The notes beneath the pieces are model-generated. The model did no database searches. It was not told the DNA's origin and saw only the letters and a program-made list of their open reading frames with translations. The position numbers and the translations under genes are program-made. A stretch of 41,800 bases of DNA from Bacteroidota bacterium (GTDB lineage: Bacteria > Bacteroidota > Bacteroidia > Sphingobacteriales > Sphingobacteriaceae): contig JABDGE010000027.1 in NCBI GenBank assembly GCA_013286235.1, positions 1-41,800 on the forward strand, given 5' to 3'. Positions 16,744-25,015 of the stretch are shown in pieces; positions within the stretch are counted from its first letter, which is position 1, and every line of letters starts with the position of its first letter.

Positions 16744-17547
16744 CTAATTTCTATGGCCGCCAACTTTTTGCCCGGTAAACTTCACCACATCTTTATAAAA
16801 ATGACTCATGTCATAATAGCCGTAATCATACGGAATAAACCCGGGTTTACTGTGCACATAAGCGGTTAGGGCCGTGCGGGCGCGCATGATGGAAAAGTAG
16901 CTTTTGGGCGAGGTGCCGATCACCTGGTTAAAATAGCGGTTGATGGTTTTCGAGGTACTGAACATCCGTTCGGCAAGGTCGCTGTTACTGGCTTGCAGGC
17001 CGGCTTCCGAAAAATTATCGATGGCGTCTTTTACAAATTTGATATAATGATCAGGTTGTTTGCGGTAATTAGTTAGGAAGAATTGTTCTATCAGCGCTAT
17101 GCGCTCACTAAAACCAATCGGTTGTTTAACCAGGTGCAGCAAATTGGCCGGCAATATCTTATTGAGGCTAACCACCTTGTCGGCTAATAGGCTTTGTTTG
17201 ATGCCGAGCAAAGCCTCCAGGCTGCCCGGGTAAAATTTAACCGTAAAAATATTATCCGTTGGCGAATTGTAGCGCTCAACAATGGAATTTCTCAGGATCA
17301 AAATATCCTCATCGGCTCCGATAAAATGGCGTTTGCTGCCCACCTGTATCTCATACGGCGCGCCCAGGTTAATGTAAAAGGTAGGGGTCCAGCTGGCGAA
17401 CATTTTCACCGAAAAATATTGGCCGGCGATGTATTGACGGGTAGCCTCGGGAGATGATTCCGAGAAAAATTCGACGTGGTCTGCCAATTCCTCGCATGGC
17501 TGCGCGAACGTGTATATTTTACGGATGTTTTGGAAGATTTCGACCAT
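16744..17547 (-). CDS. AraC family transcriptional regulator
   Basis: 267 aa. The C-terminal third has the AraC double helix-turn-helix: SNSDLAERMFSTSKTINRYFNQVIGTSPKSYFSIMRARTAL and then DYGYYDMSHFYKDVVKFTGQ, with the second-HTH signature Y-G-Y-Y-D-M-S-H-F. The N-terminal part resembles the small domain common in Bacteroidota AraC proteins (PCEELADHVEFF start), not a sugar-binding cupin. It is encoded directly upstream of, and in line with, the two hydrolase genes, so local control of them is likely but inferred. Confidence 0.85.
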   Translation of the reverse strand: MVEIFQNIRKIYTFAQPCEELADHVEFFSESSPEATRQYIAGQYFSVKMFASWTPTFYINLGAPYEIQVGSKRHFIGADEDILILRNSIVERYNSPTDNIFTVKFYPGSLEALLGIKQSLLADKVVSLNKILPANLLHLVKQPIGFSERIALIEQFFLTNYRKQPDHYIKFVKDAIDNFSEAGLQASNSDLAERMFSTSKTINRYFNQVIGTSPKSYFSIMRARTALTAYVHSKPGFIPYDYGYYDMSHFYKDVVKFTGQKVGGHRN

Positions 17548-17711
17548 TTAAGGATTAAGACGCGATTGAGTTTAATACGTTACAACAAGGCCACAGGAGT
17601 AATAGATCAAGAGACAAAAAATGATCTTGGGTAATACTATTTAAAGAAATTTTGCCAAAAGTTTTAGTTTTAGTTCTTTGCCTTGTATTTTGCACTATAT
17701 TAAAGATTGAA

Positions 17712-18479
17712 ATGAAAACCTATTCCCTTTTTGTTGTCCTTTGCTTTTATTTATCGGCTTGCCGTTCACAAACAGATTGGAACATTATCGAAAACTGGAA
17801 GAGTTATCCAATTCCTACAGATCGCGATACTCTTTCAAGGTATAATAACTCCCCAAACTACTGGAAGGTATTTATGCAATCAGATTCCGTCCGGGTAATC
17901 AAGGCTCCACCAGAGGACGACCAGTCAATCATTCCGTTCAAATTAAATCCAAACGAAAAAGAAAGACCACAAATGATTGGAAAAGTTTCCATATTAAAGG
18001 TAGACGATGGCTACTTGCTTGGGTTTTTCCGTGGCGAATGGGGTGGGTACATGTATTGGTTTTCCAAGGATGGAAAGCATCATTATTTAATTTCCGAAGT
18101 TGATGTAGTACAATTTATCGGATTCAACAATCACGTCTACGCAATTGAGGGATTGGCACATCTTGGGTTATCGGAGGGAAGCATCCTCTCATTGCAAAAG
18201 AAAAACGGAAAATGGATCAGTAGCGAATACCTGAAATTACCGGCAGCACCCGAGGCGATAGCAGTGTATGGGAATAATTTTATAATAATAACTTCAAAAA
18301 GTCTTTTGGAAGTTGACGACAACTTGAAAACCACCACACTCGTTGAGAAGGGCATTTTGTACTATCTCGATCCCAATTCTTTAATCATCCACGATAATAT
18401 TGTTTACGCCGGGATGCAAGCAGGTGTTTACAAATACAACTTATTAAGTAAACAACAGGAATGGTTGATGCCAAACTAA
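17712..18479 (+). CDS. Lipoprotein of unknown function
   Basis: 255 aa from ATG 17712; the frame extends to TTG 17652, but MKTYSLFVVLCFYLSAC from 17712 is a complete lipoprotein signal peptide with lipobox LSAC. The mature part contains short strand-like repeats (LKVDDGYLLGFFRGEWGGYMYWFS, FNNHVYAIEGLAHLG, YGNNFIIITSKSLLEVDDNL) that suggest a beta-propeller-like fold. I do not recognise the family. It is divergent from the AraC gene across a 164-base gap and followed 114 bases later by the VWA gene. Confidence 0.7.
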   Translation: MKTYSLFVVLCFYLSACRSQTDWNIIENWKSYPIPTDRDTLSRYNNSPNYWKVFMQSDSVRVIKAPPEDDQSIIPFKLNPNEKERPQMIGKVSILKVDDGYLLGFFRGEWGGYMYWFSKDGKHHYLISEVDVVQFIGFNNHVYAIEGLAHLGLSEGSILSLQKKNGKWISSEYLKLPAAPEAIAVYGNNFIIITSKSLLEVDDNLKTTTLVEKGILYYLDPNSLIIHDNIVYAGMQAGVYKYNLLSKQQEWLMPN

Positions 18480-18593
18480 CATCTGTTTATTGAATTTCTT
18501 TTGTCATCCATACCTAACAATTCCAATTAATCTCTCCCGCACCAAACTTTTAAAAAAAATTATCCGTTTCTTTATAGTTAGAAAGGGTTCCGT

Positions 18594-19691
18594 ATGCGTG
18601 GTTTTGAATTTTCGAAGTTTACCCCAAATCAATTACCGAAAGGCGGCTTTGATGAGCTGCTCAAATTATTTCTCGAATTGCTGAATTATACATCGGGCGA
18701 TGCAGGCGAAGCTTTGGCCTGGATGAACGAGCTCGACAAGCAGTATAACATTACCAACGACCAATATGGCATGGGTAATTTTATCGACGACCTGAAGGAG
18801 AAAGGCTACCTCACCGAGGAAAACGACAAGGGTGAATTCAAGATAACGGCCAAAACCGAGCAAAGTATCCGTCAGTCCGCATTGGAGGAGATCTTCGGCA
18901 AGCTCAAAAAATCAGGCAAAGGCAACCACCGCTCCCCGCAATCCGGGCAGGGCGATGAAAAGAATGCCGAGCGCCGCGAGTTTGAATTTGGCGACAGCCT
19001 CGACCAGATCGACATGACGCAGTCCATCCACAACGCACAGGTAAACCACGGCATCGGCGATTTTATGATGACCGAGCGCGACCTCGAAGTGGAGGAAATG
19101 GATTATAAAACCCTTACTTCCACGGTGTTGATGATCGATATATCGCATTCCATGATCCTCTACGGCGAGGACAGAATAACCCCCGCCAAAAAAGTGGCAA
19201 TGGCCTTAGCGGAATTAATTAAAACCAAGTATCCAAAAGATACCTTAGATATTGTAGTGTTTGGTAACGATGCCTGGCCCATTGCCTTAAAGGACCTGGC
19301 TTATCTGCAGGTTGGCCCATATCATACCAATACCTACGCCGGGCTGGAATTGGCCACAGACTTGCTGCGCCGGCGAAAAACCCATAACAAGCAGATATTC
19401 ATGATCACCGACGGCAAGCCAACCTGCCTGAAGGAAGGAACAAAATATTATAAAAACAGCATCGGCCTCGATCGCAAAGTGGTGAACAAAACGCTCAATA
19501 TGGCCGCCCAATGCAAACGGCTAAAAATACCCATCACCACCTTTATGATCGCCAAGGACCCCTACCTGCAGCAATTTGTTCGTAAATTTACCGAAACCAA
19601 CGGCGGTAAAGCATTTTACAGCTCGCTGAACGGTTTGGGCGAATATATTTTTGAGGATTATATTCGCAACCGGAGGAAAACAGTAAGGTGA
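18594..19691 (+). CDS. VWA-domain protein, likely partner of the AAA+ ATPase
   Basis: 365 aa. Residues 1-170 are helical and charged, with a Q/G/K-rich linker near 105-125. A von Willebrand A domain follows: MIDAS residues DISHS (182-186), Thr in HTNTYAG (~247) and Asp in MITDGKP (~273). VWA proteins encoded near MoxR/Mg-chelatase-like ATPases act with them as co-chaperone or metal-insertion pairs. Here the ATPase lies 794 bases downstream, with a broken VOC gene and repeats between. The stop codon overlaps the first unit of an octamer array. Substrate unknown. Confidence 0.85.
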   Translation: MRGFEFSKFTPNQLPKGGFDELLKLFLELLNYTSGDAGEALAWMNELDKQYNITNDQYGMGNFIDDLKEKGYLTEENDKGEFKITAKTEQSIRQSALEEIFGKLKKSGKGNHRSPQSGQGDEKNAERREFEFGDSLDQIDMTQSIHNAQVNHGIGDFMMTERDLEVEEMDYKTLTSTVLMIDISHSMILYGEDRITPAKKVAMALAELIKTKYPKDTLDIVVFGNDAWPIALKDLAYLQVGPYHTNTYAGLELATDLLRRRKTHNKQIFMITDGKPTCLKEGTKYYKNSIGLDRKVVNKTLNMAAQCKRLKIPITTFMIAKDPYLQQFVRKFTETNGGKAFYSSLNGLGEYIFEDYIRNRRKTVR

Positions 19692-19721
19692 TGTGCAGAT
19701 ATGCAAATGTGCAGATGTTGT
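19690..19721 (+). repeat. Octamer array GATGTGCA
   Basis: Four 8-base units: GATGTGCA, GATATGCA, AATGTGCA, GATGTTGT. The array begins inside the stop codon of the VWA gene. The same word recurs at 20223-20240 in the same orientation. The period is 8 here, unlike the 7 of most other arrays. Confidence 0.55.
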
Positions 19722-19782
19722 TTGGATCTGCGGATATTCAGCCGTTAGTGCGCAATAATTGATTGTCGACGACCCGGCAGCT

Positions 19783-19803
19783 ATGAACCATCAACCATGA
19801 ACT
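19783..19803 (+). repeat. Heptamer array ATGAACC, just before the VOC gene
   Basis: Three units in register: ATGAACC, ATCAACC, ATGAACT. It ends 6 bases before the VOC start codon. The arrays after the VOC gene (20246 and 20345) use GGTTCAT, its reverse complement, so the gene is bracketed by inverted arrays. Confidence 0.6.
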
Positions 19804-19809
19804 AAACAA

Positions 19810-20187
<378 letters not shown>

Positions 20188-20372
20188 GGATGCTCCTTCG
20201 CTAAAGCTACGGCGCACGAGGTGTGCAGATGAGCAGATGCGAGGAGGTTCATGGTTAATAGATAATGGTTCATGGCCGAAGAATGGCGGATGTGCGGATG
20301 CTCCTTCGCTAAGCTACGGCGCACGAGGTGTGCGGACGAGAGAAGGTTCATGGTTCATGGATCATGGCCGGA
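20188..20372 (+). repeat. Compound duplication: 45-base element plus heptamer array, twice
   Basis: Unit A (20188-20280) and unit B (20296-20372) each start with a nearly identical ~45-base element beginning GGATGCTCCTTCGCTAA, with one base of length difference, offset by 108 bases. Each is followed by a GGTTCAT heptamer array (20246-20273 and 20345-20365). The element carries a CGCAC...GTGCG hairpin around GAGGT in copy B. Unit A begins right after the VOC stop. The remaining bases to the ATPase gene show nothing recognisable. Confidence 0.65.
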
Positions 20373-20485
20373 GAATGGTGGATGAGAAGACGTGCAGATG
20401 AATAAACGACAAATCGGGTTTAATCCTCTATAACAAATGGAACGATGGATTGCGGTCCATCGACTATGGATAAAAAGAACAACTA

Positions 20486-21994
20486 ATGACGAACAAACTA
20501 TTAAGTATAAAAACTCTTGGCCAACTGAAGGATTGGGGCTATAAAAGCCGGTCGGTGAAGGAAGAATTGCGGGCCAACTTGATTAAACAGCTGCAGCATG
20601 GTGAAGGCGGGTTTGAAGGGATAGTGGGCTTTGAGGACACCGTTATTCCTGATCTGCAAACCGCTATTCTCTCCCGCCATAACATTTTGCTGCTGGGCTT
20701 ACGTGGGCAGGCAAAAACGCGTATTGCCCGCCTGCTGGTAAACCTGCTGGATGAGTATATGCCGTACATCGAAGGTTCTGAATTATATGACGATCCATTA
20801 AACCCGATTTCCTGGTTCGGGCACCATGAGGTCACCATCCACGGTGATGACACCCCCATAGCCTGGGTTCACCGCTCCGAACGTTATACTGAAAAATTAG
20901 CCACGCCCGACGTTACCGTTGCCGACCTTATCGGCGATGTGGACCCGATCAAAGCCGCCACCATGAAATTGAATTACTCCGACGAGCGGGTTATTCATTT
21001 CGGACTTATCCCGCGCGCGCACCGCGGTATTTTCGTCATCAACGAATTGCCCGACCTGCAGGCCCGGATACAGGTATCGCTGTTTAATATTTTGCAGGAA
21101 AGAGACATACAAATACGTGGCTTTAAGTTGCGGCTGCCATTGGATATCCAGTTTGTATTCACTGCCAATCCCGAGGACTATACCAATCGCGGTTCCATCG
21201 TTACGCCTTTGAAAGACCGTATCGAAAGCCAGATCCTCACGCACTATCCGCGTTCAGTCGAGATTTCCCGCAAGATCACCCAGCAGGAAGCGTCGCTGAC
21301 GTATGATCAGCAGATCGCTGTCGAGGCAGATGGCCTGGTGAAAGACCTTGTGGAGCAGATCGCATTTGAAGCGCGGAATTCCGAATATGTCGACAAAAAA
21401 TCCGGTGTATCGGCGCGTTTAACCATATCCGCTTATGAAAACCTGATCAGCAATGCGGAACGGCGGATGCTCATCAACAAGGAAAAAACCACTGTCGTGC
21501 GGATTTCCGACTTTTTGGGTGTTATCCCGGCCATTACCGGGAAAATTGAACTGGTTTACGAAGGCGAGCTGGAAGGCCCCGGCAAAGTAGCCAACATTTT
21601 AATCGGGAAGGCCATCAAAACGCTCATGCTGAAATTTTTCCCGGACCCTGAAAAATCGAAAAAAGCGAAGGCGCCAAATCCATACGCAGAGATCATCAAT
21701 TGGTTTGGCGATGGGAACAACCTCGCCGTGATCGACCAGCTTCCCCAGCAGGAATATAAGAAAGCATTGAATTCCGTTACCGGCTTAAAAAATCTGGTAA
21801 AAAAAATTCATCCCCGGCTAGCCGAAAACCAGGAGTTGCTGCTGATGGAATTTGTTTTGCATGGCCTGTCGGAGTTTTCGCAGTTGAACAAAGGTTTCCT
21901 GGATAATGGCTTCGCTTTTTCCGATATGTTCAACAGCCTTTTTAACTTGCAGCCCGACGATGACGATATCGACCTTGACGACGACCGTTATTAA
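20486..21994 (+). CDS. MoxR/Mg-chelatase-like AAA+ ATPase
   Basis: 502 aa. Walker A is GLRGQAKT (71-78). The Walker B strand reads GIFVINELPD (181-190), with Asn186 in place of the usual Asp before Glu187. Sensor 1 is FTANPED (Asn228) and an arginine-finger candidate lies in PLKDRIES. This resembles the ChlI/MoxR clade that works with VWA proteins, and the VWA gene upstream fits. The last ~15 residues are very acidic (DDDDIDLDDDRY). Members remodel or load metal onto client proteins; no chlorophyll-type pathway is present, so the Mg-chelatase name should not be taken literally. Confidence 0.85.
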   Translation: MTNKLLSIKTLGQLKDWGYKSRSVKEELRANLIKQLQHGEGGFEGIVGFEDTVIPDLQTAILSRHNILLLGLRGQAKTRIARLLVNLLDEYMPYIEGSELYDDPLNPISWFGHHEVTIHGDDTPIAWVHRSERYTEKLATPDVTVADLIGDVDPIKAATMKLNYSDERVIHFGLIPRAHRGIFVINELPDLQARIQVSLFNILQERDIQIRGFKLRLPLDIQFVFTANPEDYTNRGSIVTPLKDRIESQILTHYPRSVEISRKITQQEASLTYDQQIAVEADGLVKDLVEQIAFEARNSEYVDKKSGVSARLTISAYENLISNAERRMLINKEKTTVVRISDFLGVIPAITGKIELVYEGELEGPGKVANILIGKAIKTLMLKFFPDPEKSKKAKAPNPYAEIINWFGDGNNLAVIDQLPQQEYKKALNSVTGLKNLVKKIHPRLAENQELLLMEFVLHGLSEFSQLNKGFLDNGFAFSDMFNSLFNLQPDDDDIDLDDDRY

Positions 21995-22018
21995 TTTGCT
22001 CACATCTAACGCTACACT

Positions 22019-23293
22019 ATGAATGGATTTTCCCTTAACCTGTTGCTGTTTGTTATTGCAGTTTTGCTCATTGACGGATATGCCTTTTCAGGATTGCACA
22101 GCCTGTCAAAAAATTGGCGCTTCTTGGGTACAAAAGCGTTCCGGGTAGCTTTTGCCGCATATTCGGTATTACTGCTGACCTTCCTGCTGTTAGTGGTTTA
22201 TGTTAAAGTAAGCCTGGGCTTTCGGCTCGCCGTGATCATATTGTTTTTCGTTTCCCTGCTTTTCGAGTTTTGTTTCACCTTGTTTTTATTGGCCGATGAT
22301 ATTCGCCGGCTATTCGTTCGCCTCACCCGAAAGCCCATCGCAAAAGTAAAAGAACCCGAAAAAAAGCCGGCCGCCGATGATATCCCGCGCTCTGAATTTT
22401 TGCTGAAAGCCGGGTTGTTGGCAGGGACCATACCGCTTGGCATGTTCAGACTCAAAATGACAGACGGCCTGTACGATTACCATGTGAGGTACCAGTACCT
22501 CTACCTCGATAACCTGCCGAAGGCCTTTGACGGCCTGCGAATTGGCCAGATATCCGACATCCACTCAGGCAACTTTTACAGTAAAAAAGCCGCCTCGAGA
22601 GGCGTAGAAATGCTGATGCGCGAAAAAGCAGACCTTATATTTTTCACGGGCGACCTCGTAAATATCCTAAGCAGCGATATGTACCATTACCAGGACCTAT
22701 TCAGTAAAGTTAAAGCGCCACTCGGTGTATTTTCTTCGCTGGGCAACCACGACTACGGCGATCACATCGATTGGCCCAGCCCCCAGGCAAAACAAAAAAA
22801 CTTCGACGAAATAACCGGCTGCCATAAAACAATGGGGTGGGACTTATTGAGGAACGAAAACCGCCGCTTAAAGATAGGCAACGAAGAGATTGGCATTCTC
22901 GGCGTCGAAAACTGGGGCGATCTGAGCCGCTTTCCGAAATACGGCCGCATGGACCTTGCCATAAAAAACACCGATGACCTCCCGGTAAAACTGTTGCTAT
23001 CTCACGATCCTTCACATTGGCGGGCCCAGGTGCTGCCGCATTACCCGCAAATCGATATGGTATTTGCCGGGCATACCCACGGGATGCAATGCGGCATCCG
23101 TACGCCGGAGTTCCAATGGAGCCCTATTGAGTACCTTTACCGCGAGTGGGCAGGCCTTTATCGCCGGGGCGGGCAACAGATATATGTTAATGTAGGCTAC
23201 GGCTTTTATGGTTTTGGCGGAAGGGTTGGAATTCTGCCGGAGATTACGATATTTACACTAAAATCCGGCCCCGATCCCGCCTTAACATCTTAA
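22019..23293 (+). CDS. Membrane-anchored metallophosphoesterase
   Basis: 424 aa. About three hydrophobic segments occupy residues 1-95, followed by a charged Lys/Pro-rich linker (105-120) and another hydrophobic stretch (~128-142). The calcineurin-like phosphoesterase domain then starts at RIGQISDIHSG (Asp180, His182) and continues with FFTGDLVN, GNHDYGD, LSHDP and GHTHGMQ, which together form the two-metal site. Family members with this layout include UDP-diacylglucosamine hydrolase-like and other phosphodiesterases. It starts 24 bases after the AAA+ gene and is followed 30 bases later by the UbiA-like gene, so an operon is likely. Confidence 0.88.
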   Translation: MNGFSLNLLLFVIAVLLIDGYAFSGLHSLSKNWRFLGTKAFRVAFAAYSVLLLTFLLLVVYVKVSLGFRLAVIILFFVSLLFEFCFTLFLLADDIRRLFVRLTRKPIAKVKEPEKKPAADDIPRSEFLLKAGLLAGTIPLGMFRLKMTDGLYDYHVRYQYLYLDNLPKAFDGLRIGQISDIHSGNFYSKKAASRGVEMLMREKADLIFFTGDLVNILSSDMYHYQDLFSKVKAPLGVFSSLGNHDYGDHIDWPSPQAKQKNFDEITGCHKTMGWDLLRNENRRLKIGNEEIGILGVENWGDLSRFPKYGRMDLAIKNTDDLPVKLLLSHDPSHWRAQVLPHYPQIDMVFAGHTHGMQCGIRTPEFQWSPIEYLYREWAGLYRRGGQQIYVNVGYGFYGFGGRVGILPEITIFTLKSGPDPALTS

Positions 23294-23323
23294 CATGGGC
23301 TGGCAAGGAACATCAAGCATCAG

Positions 23324-24211
23324 ATGAAAAAAATATTCCAGCCGGCCTTTGATTTCCTGCTTTTCAGTAACGTTTTTATGGCTTTGTGCGCCGTTGCTCA
23401 GGGCCTGGTCACGTTCTCCCTTATCGGGGCCAAACCTGTCGAAGCCGTTATCGGCCTGCTGTTTACCTCCACGCTCGGTATCTACAACTTCAGTATTCTC
23501 TTCCCTGGTGAAAAAGACCCGGAGCATTCGCCTCATAAACGCGTCCGATGGTTTTTTTCGCACTATCGGCTTATGGTCACCCTGACCATCGTATCCCTGC
23601 TCTCGCTAATCCCGCTGTTTTTTTTGATATCGATCGAGTCACGGATACTACTCACGTTCCTGGCGGTGCTTTCCTTTGCCTATAGCATTCCGCTCTTTTC
23701 TATTGGCGACCAAAAATTCGGCCTTCGCAACATCCCCGGCCTCAAGCAGTTCCTCATCACCCTGGTATGGACCATGAGCATCGTACTGTTGCCGGTGATG
23801 GAGGCCCAGCATTTGCACCTCGCAAATATCTCTATGCGCGATACCACCATCCTCATTGCCAAACGATTTTTACTTATCGGGGCACTAACCGTCCCTTTCG
23901 ACATCCGCGACCTTTTCGAAGACCGACAGTCCGGCCTGAAAACCATAGCCGTCGTATGGGGCGAAAAAAATGCCTACCTGTTTTGCCAGGTCCTGCTGGC
24001 GGGATATATCGTGTTGCTATTTTTATTCAGGGGAAACGGCTTCAACGGCGATTTTTGGGCCTTAACGCTGACGGTCGTGATCGCCGGCTGGCTCATCTTC
24101 CGCTCATCCTGGGAGAAAAATGAGTATTACTATTTCTTTTATGTGGATGGAATTTTAATACTGCAGTACCTTGTCCTTCTTCTGTTCAATTGGTTAAGCA
24201 GGATAATTTGA
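23324..24211 (+). CDS. UbiA-like prenyltransferase-fold membrane protein
   Basis: 295 aa and mostly hydrophobic, with about eight membrane spans. The second UbiA aspartate motif is visible as DIRDLFED (193-200), followed by GLKTIAVVWG. The first motif, normally N-D-x-x-D in the loop after span 2, is replaced by YNFSILFPGEKDPEH (54-68), which keeps the Asn but not the Asp pattern. Prenyl-diphosphate binding through Mg needs both motifs in known enzymes, so this may be an unusual transferase or a non-catalytic relative. It is likely co-transcribed with the phosphoesterase upstream. Confidence 0.65.
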   Translation: MKKIFQPAFDFLLFSNVFMALCAVAQGLVTFSLIGAKPVEAVIGLLFTSTLGIYNFSILFPGEKDPEHSPHKRVRWFFSHYRLMVTLTIVSLLSLIPLFFLISIESRILLTFLAVLSFAYSIPLFSIGDQKFGLRNIPGLKQFLITLVWTMSIVLLPVMEAQHLHLANISMRDTTILIAKRFLLIGALTVPFDIRDLFEDRQSGLKTIAVVWGEKNAYLFCQVLLAGYIVLLFLFRGNGFNGDFWALTLTVVIAGWLIFRSSWEKNEYYYFFYVDGILILQYLVLLLFNWLSRII

Positions 24212-24244
24212 ACTCAATTTTTCCTGTCATTCCATCCATTGAAA

Positions 24245-24280
24245 AATCAGCATAATCCGAATAATCCGCTTCATCCCGGT
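24245..24280 (+). repeat. Nonamer array AATCCGAAT type
   Basis: Four 9-base units in register: AATCAGCAT, AATCCGAAT, AATCCGCTT, CATCCCGGT. It lies upstream of the SnoaL-like pseudogene. A second period-9 array with the AATC core in the same orientation lies downstream of that gene (24977-25012). Confidence 0.55.
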
Positions 24281-24425
24281 TCAGACAACATTCCTGGCAA
24301 CCATTTCCAGCTTTATCGTCGTTGGTCATTTAAAAGACATAACCCGACTTCTCGAAACTAATAACCCAAACCATTGTTTCCCAGACAACAGGGCGATCAA
24401 GTCAAACGCCAAAAATCAAACAAAT

Positions 24426-24896
24426 ATGAAACCTGAAGAACAAACTGAGTTCTAAGAAAACAAAATAAGAGAATTTGTTCAAAAGGAAACCGCATTCATA
24501 CAAAACAAAGACATCAACGGCCTGATTCCCCTGTTTTCAGCGGAGACCTTGACATTTGATGTGGTAGATCCACTCGAATATAATGGGATAAATGAGATCC
24601 GGGAAAGAATGAAAAGCTGGTTCTCCTCATTTGATGGCCCGATCGGCATCGAGATTCACGACCTAAAGGTAGCTGCATCAGGAAATGTGGCTTTCAGTTA
24701 TTGCTTACGGCATGTAGACGCAACGAAAAGCGACGGCTCAAAGCTTCAAATGTGGTGGCGCGAAACAACCTGTTATCGTAAGTTAAAAGAATATTGGGTA
24801 ATTGTCCACAGGCACAGTTCTGTCCCATTCAACCCGGAAAACGGATATGCGTCAACAATGCTCGAACCCACTATCATACGTTCCTGGGCACTTTAG
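24426..24896 (+). pseudogene. SnoaL/NTF2-like gene with an early in-frame TAA
   Basis: From ATG 24426 the frame reads MKPEEQTEF, then TAA at 24453-24455, then continues in the same frame as ENKIREFVQKETAFIQNKDI and so on to the stop at 24894-24896. The part after the stop begins with the long first helix typical of SnoaL/DUF4440 proteins, and the later sequence (NGINEIRERMKSWF, IEIHDLKVAASGNVAFSYC, WRETTCYRK, EYWVIVHRHSSVPF) matches that fold well. The whole is 156 codons, a usual length. A start at ATG 24549 would remove the first helix. So this is a full-length gene broken by one stop codon, or a shorter product from a non-ATG start. Confidence 0.75.
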
Positions 24897-24976
24897 CCGA
24901 CTGTTTCCTGGCTGTGCCATCCGTCCCCGGCTGATTATCACGCATTACTTTTAAGTGTGGGACTTAGGCCTCGCAG

Positions 24977-25012
24977 GAAATCAGCGAAATCATAAAAATC
25001 TGCTGAAATCAA
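24977..25012 (+). repeat. Nonamer array GAAATCAGC type
   Basis: Four 9-base units: GAAATCAGC, GAAATCATA, AAAATCTGC, TGAAATCAA. It lies between the 3' ends of the SnoaL-like pseudogene and sucB and ends 3 bases before sucB. Like 24245-24280 it has the AATC core every 9 bases. Confidence 0.6.
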
Positions 25013-25015
25013 CGG

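Noticed and set aside
20486..21994. Magnesium chelatase of chlorophyll synthesis
   Set aside because: No other tetrapyrrole branch genes are present except hemW, which is far away; the pairing with VWA fits the general MoxR-type chaperone group.
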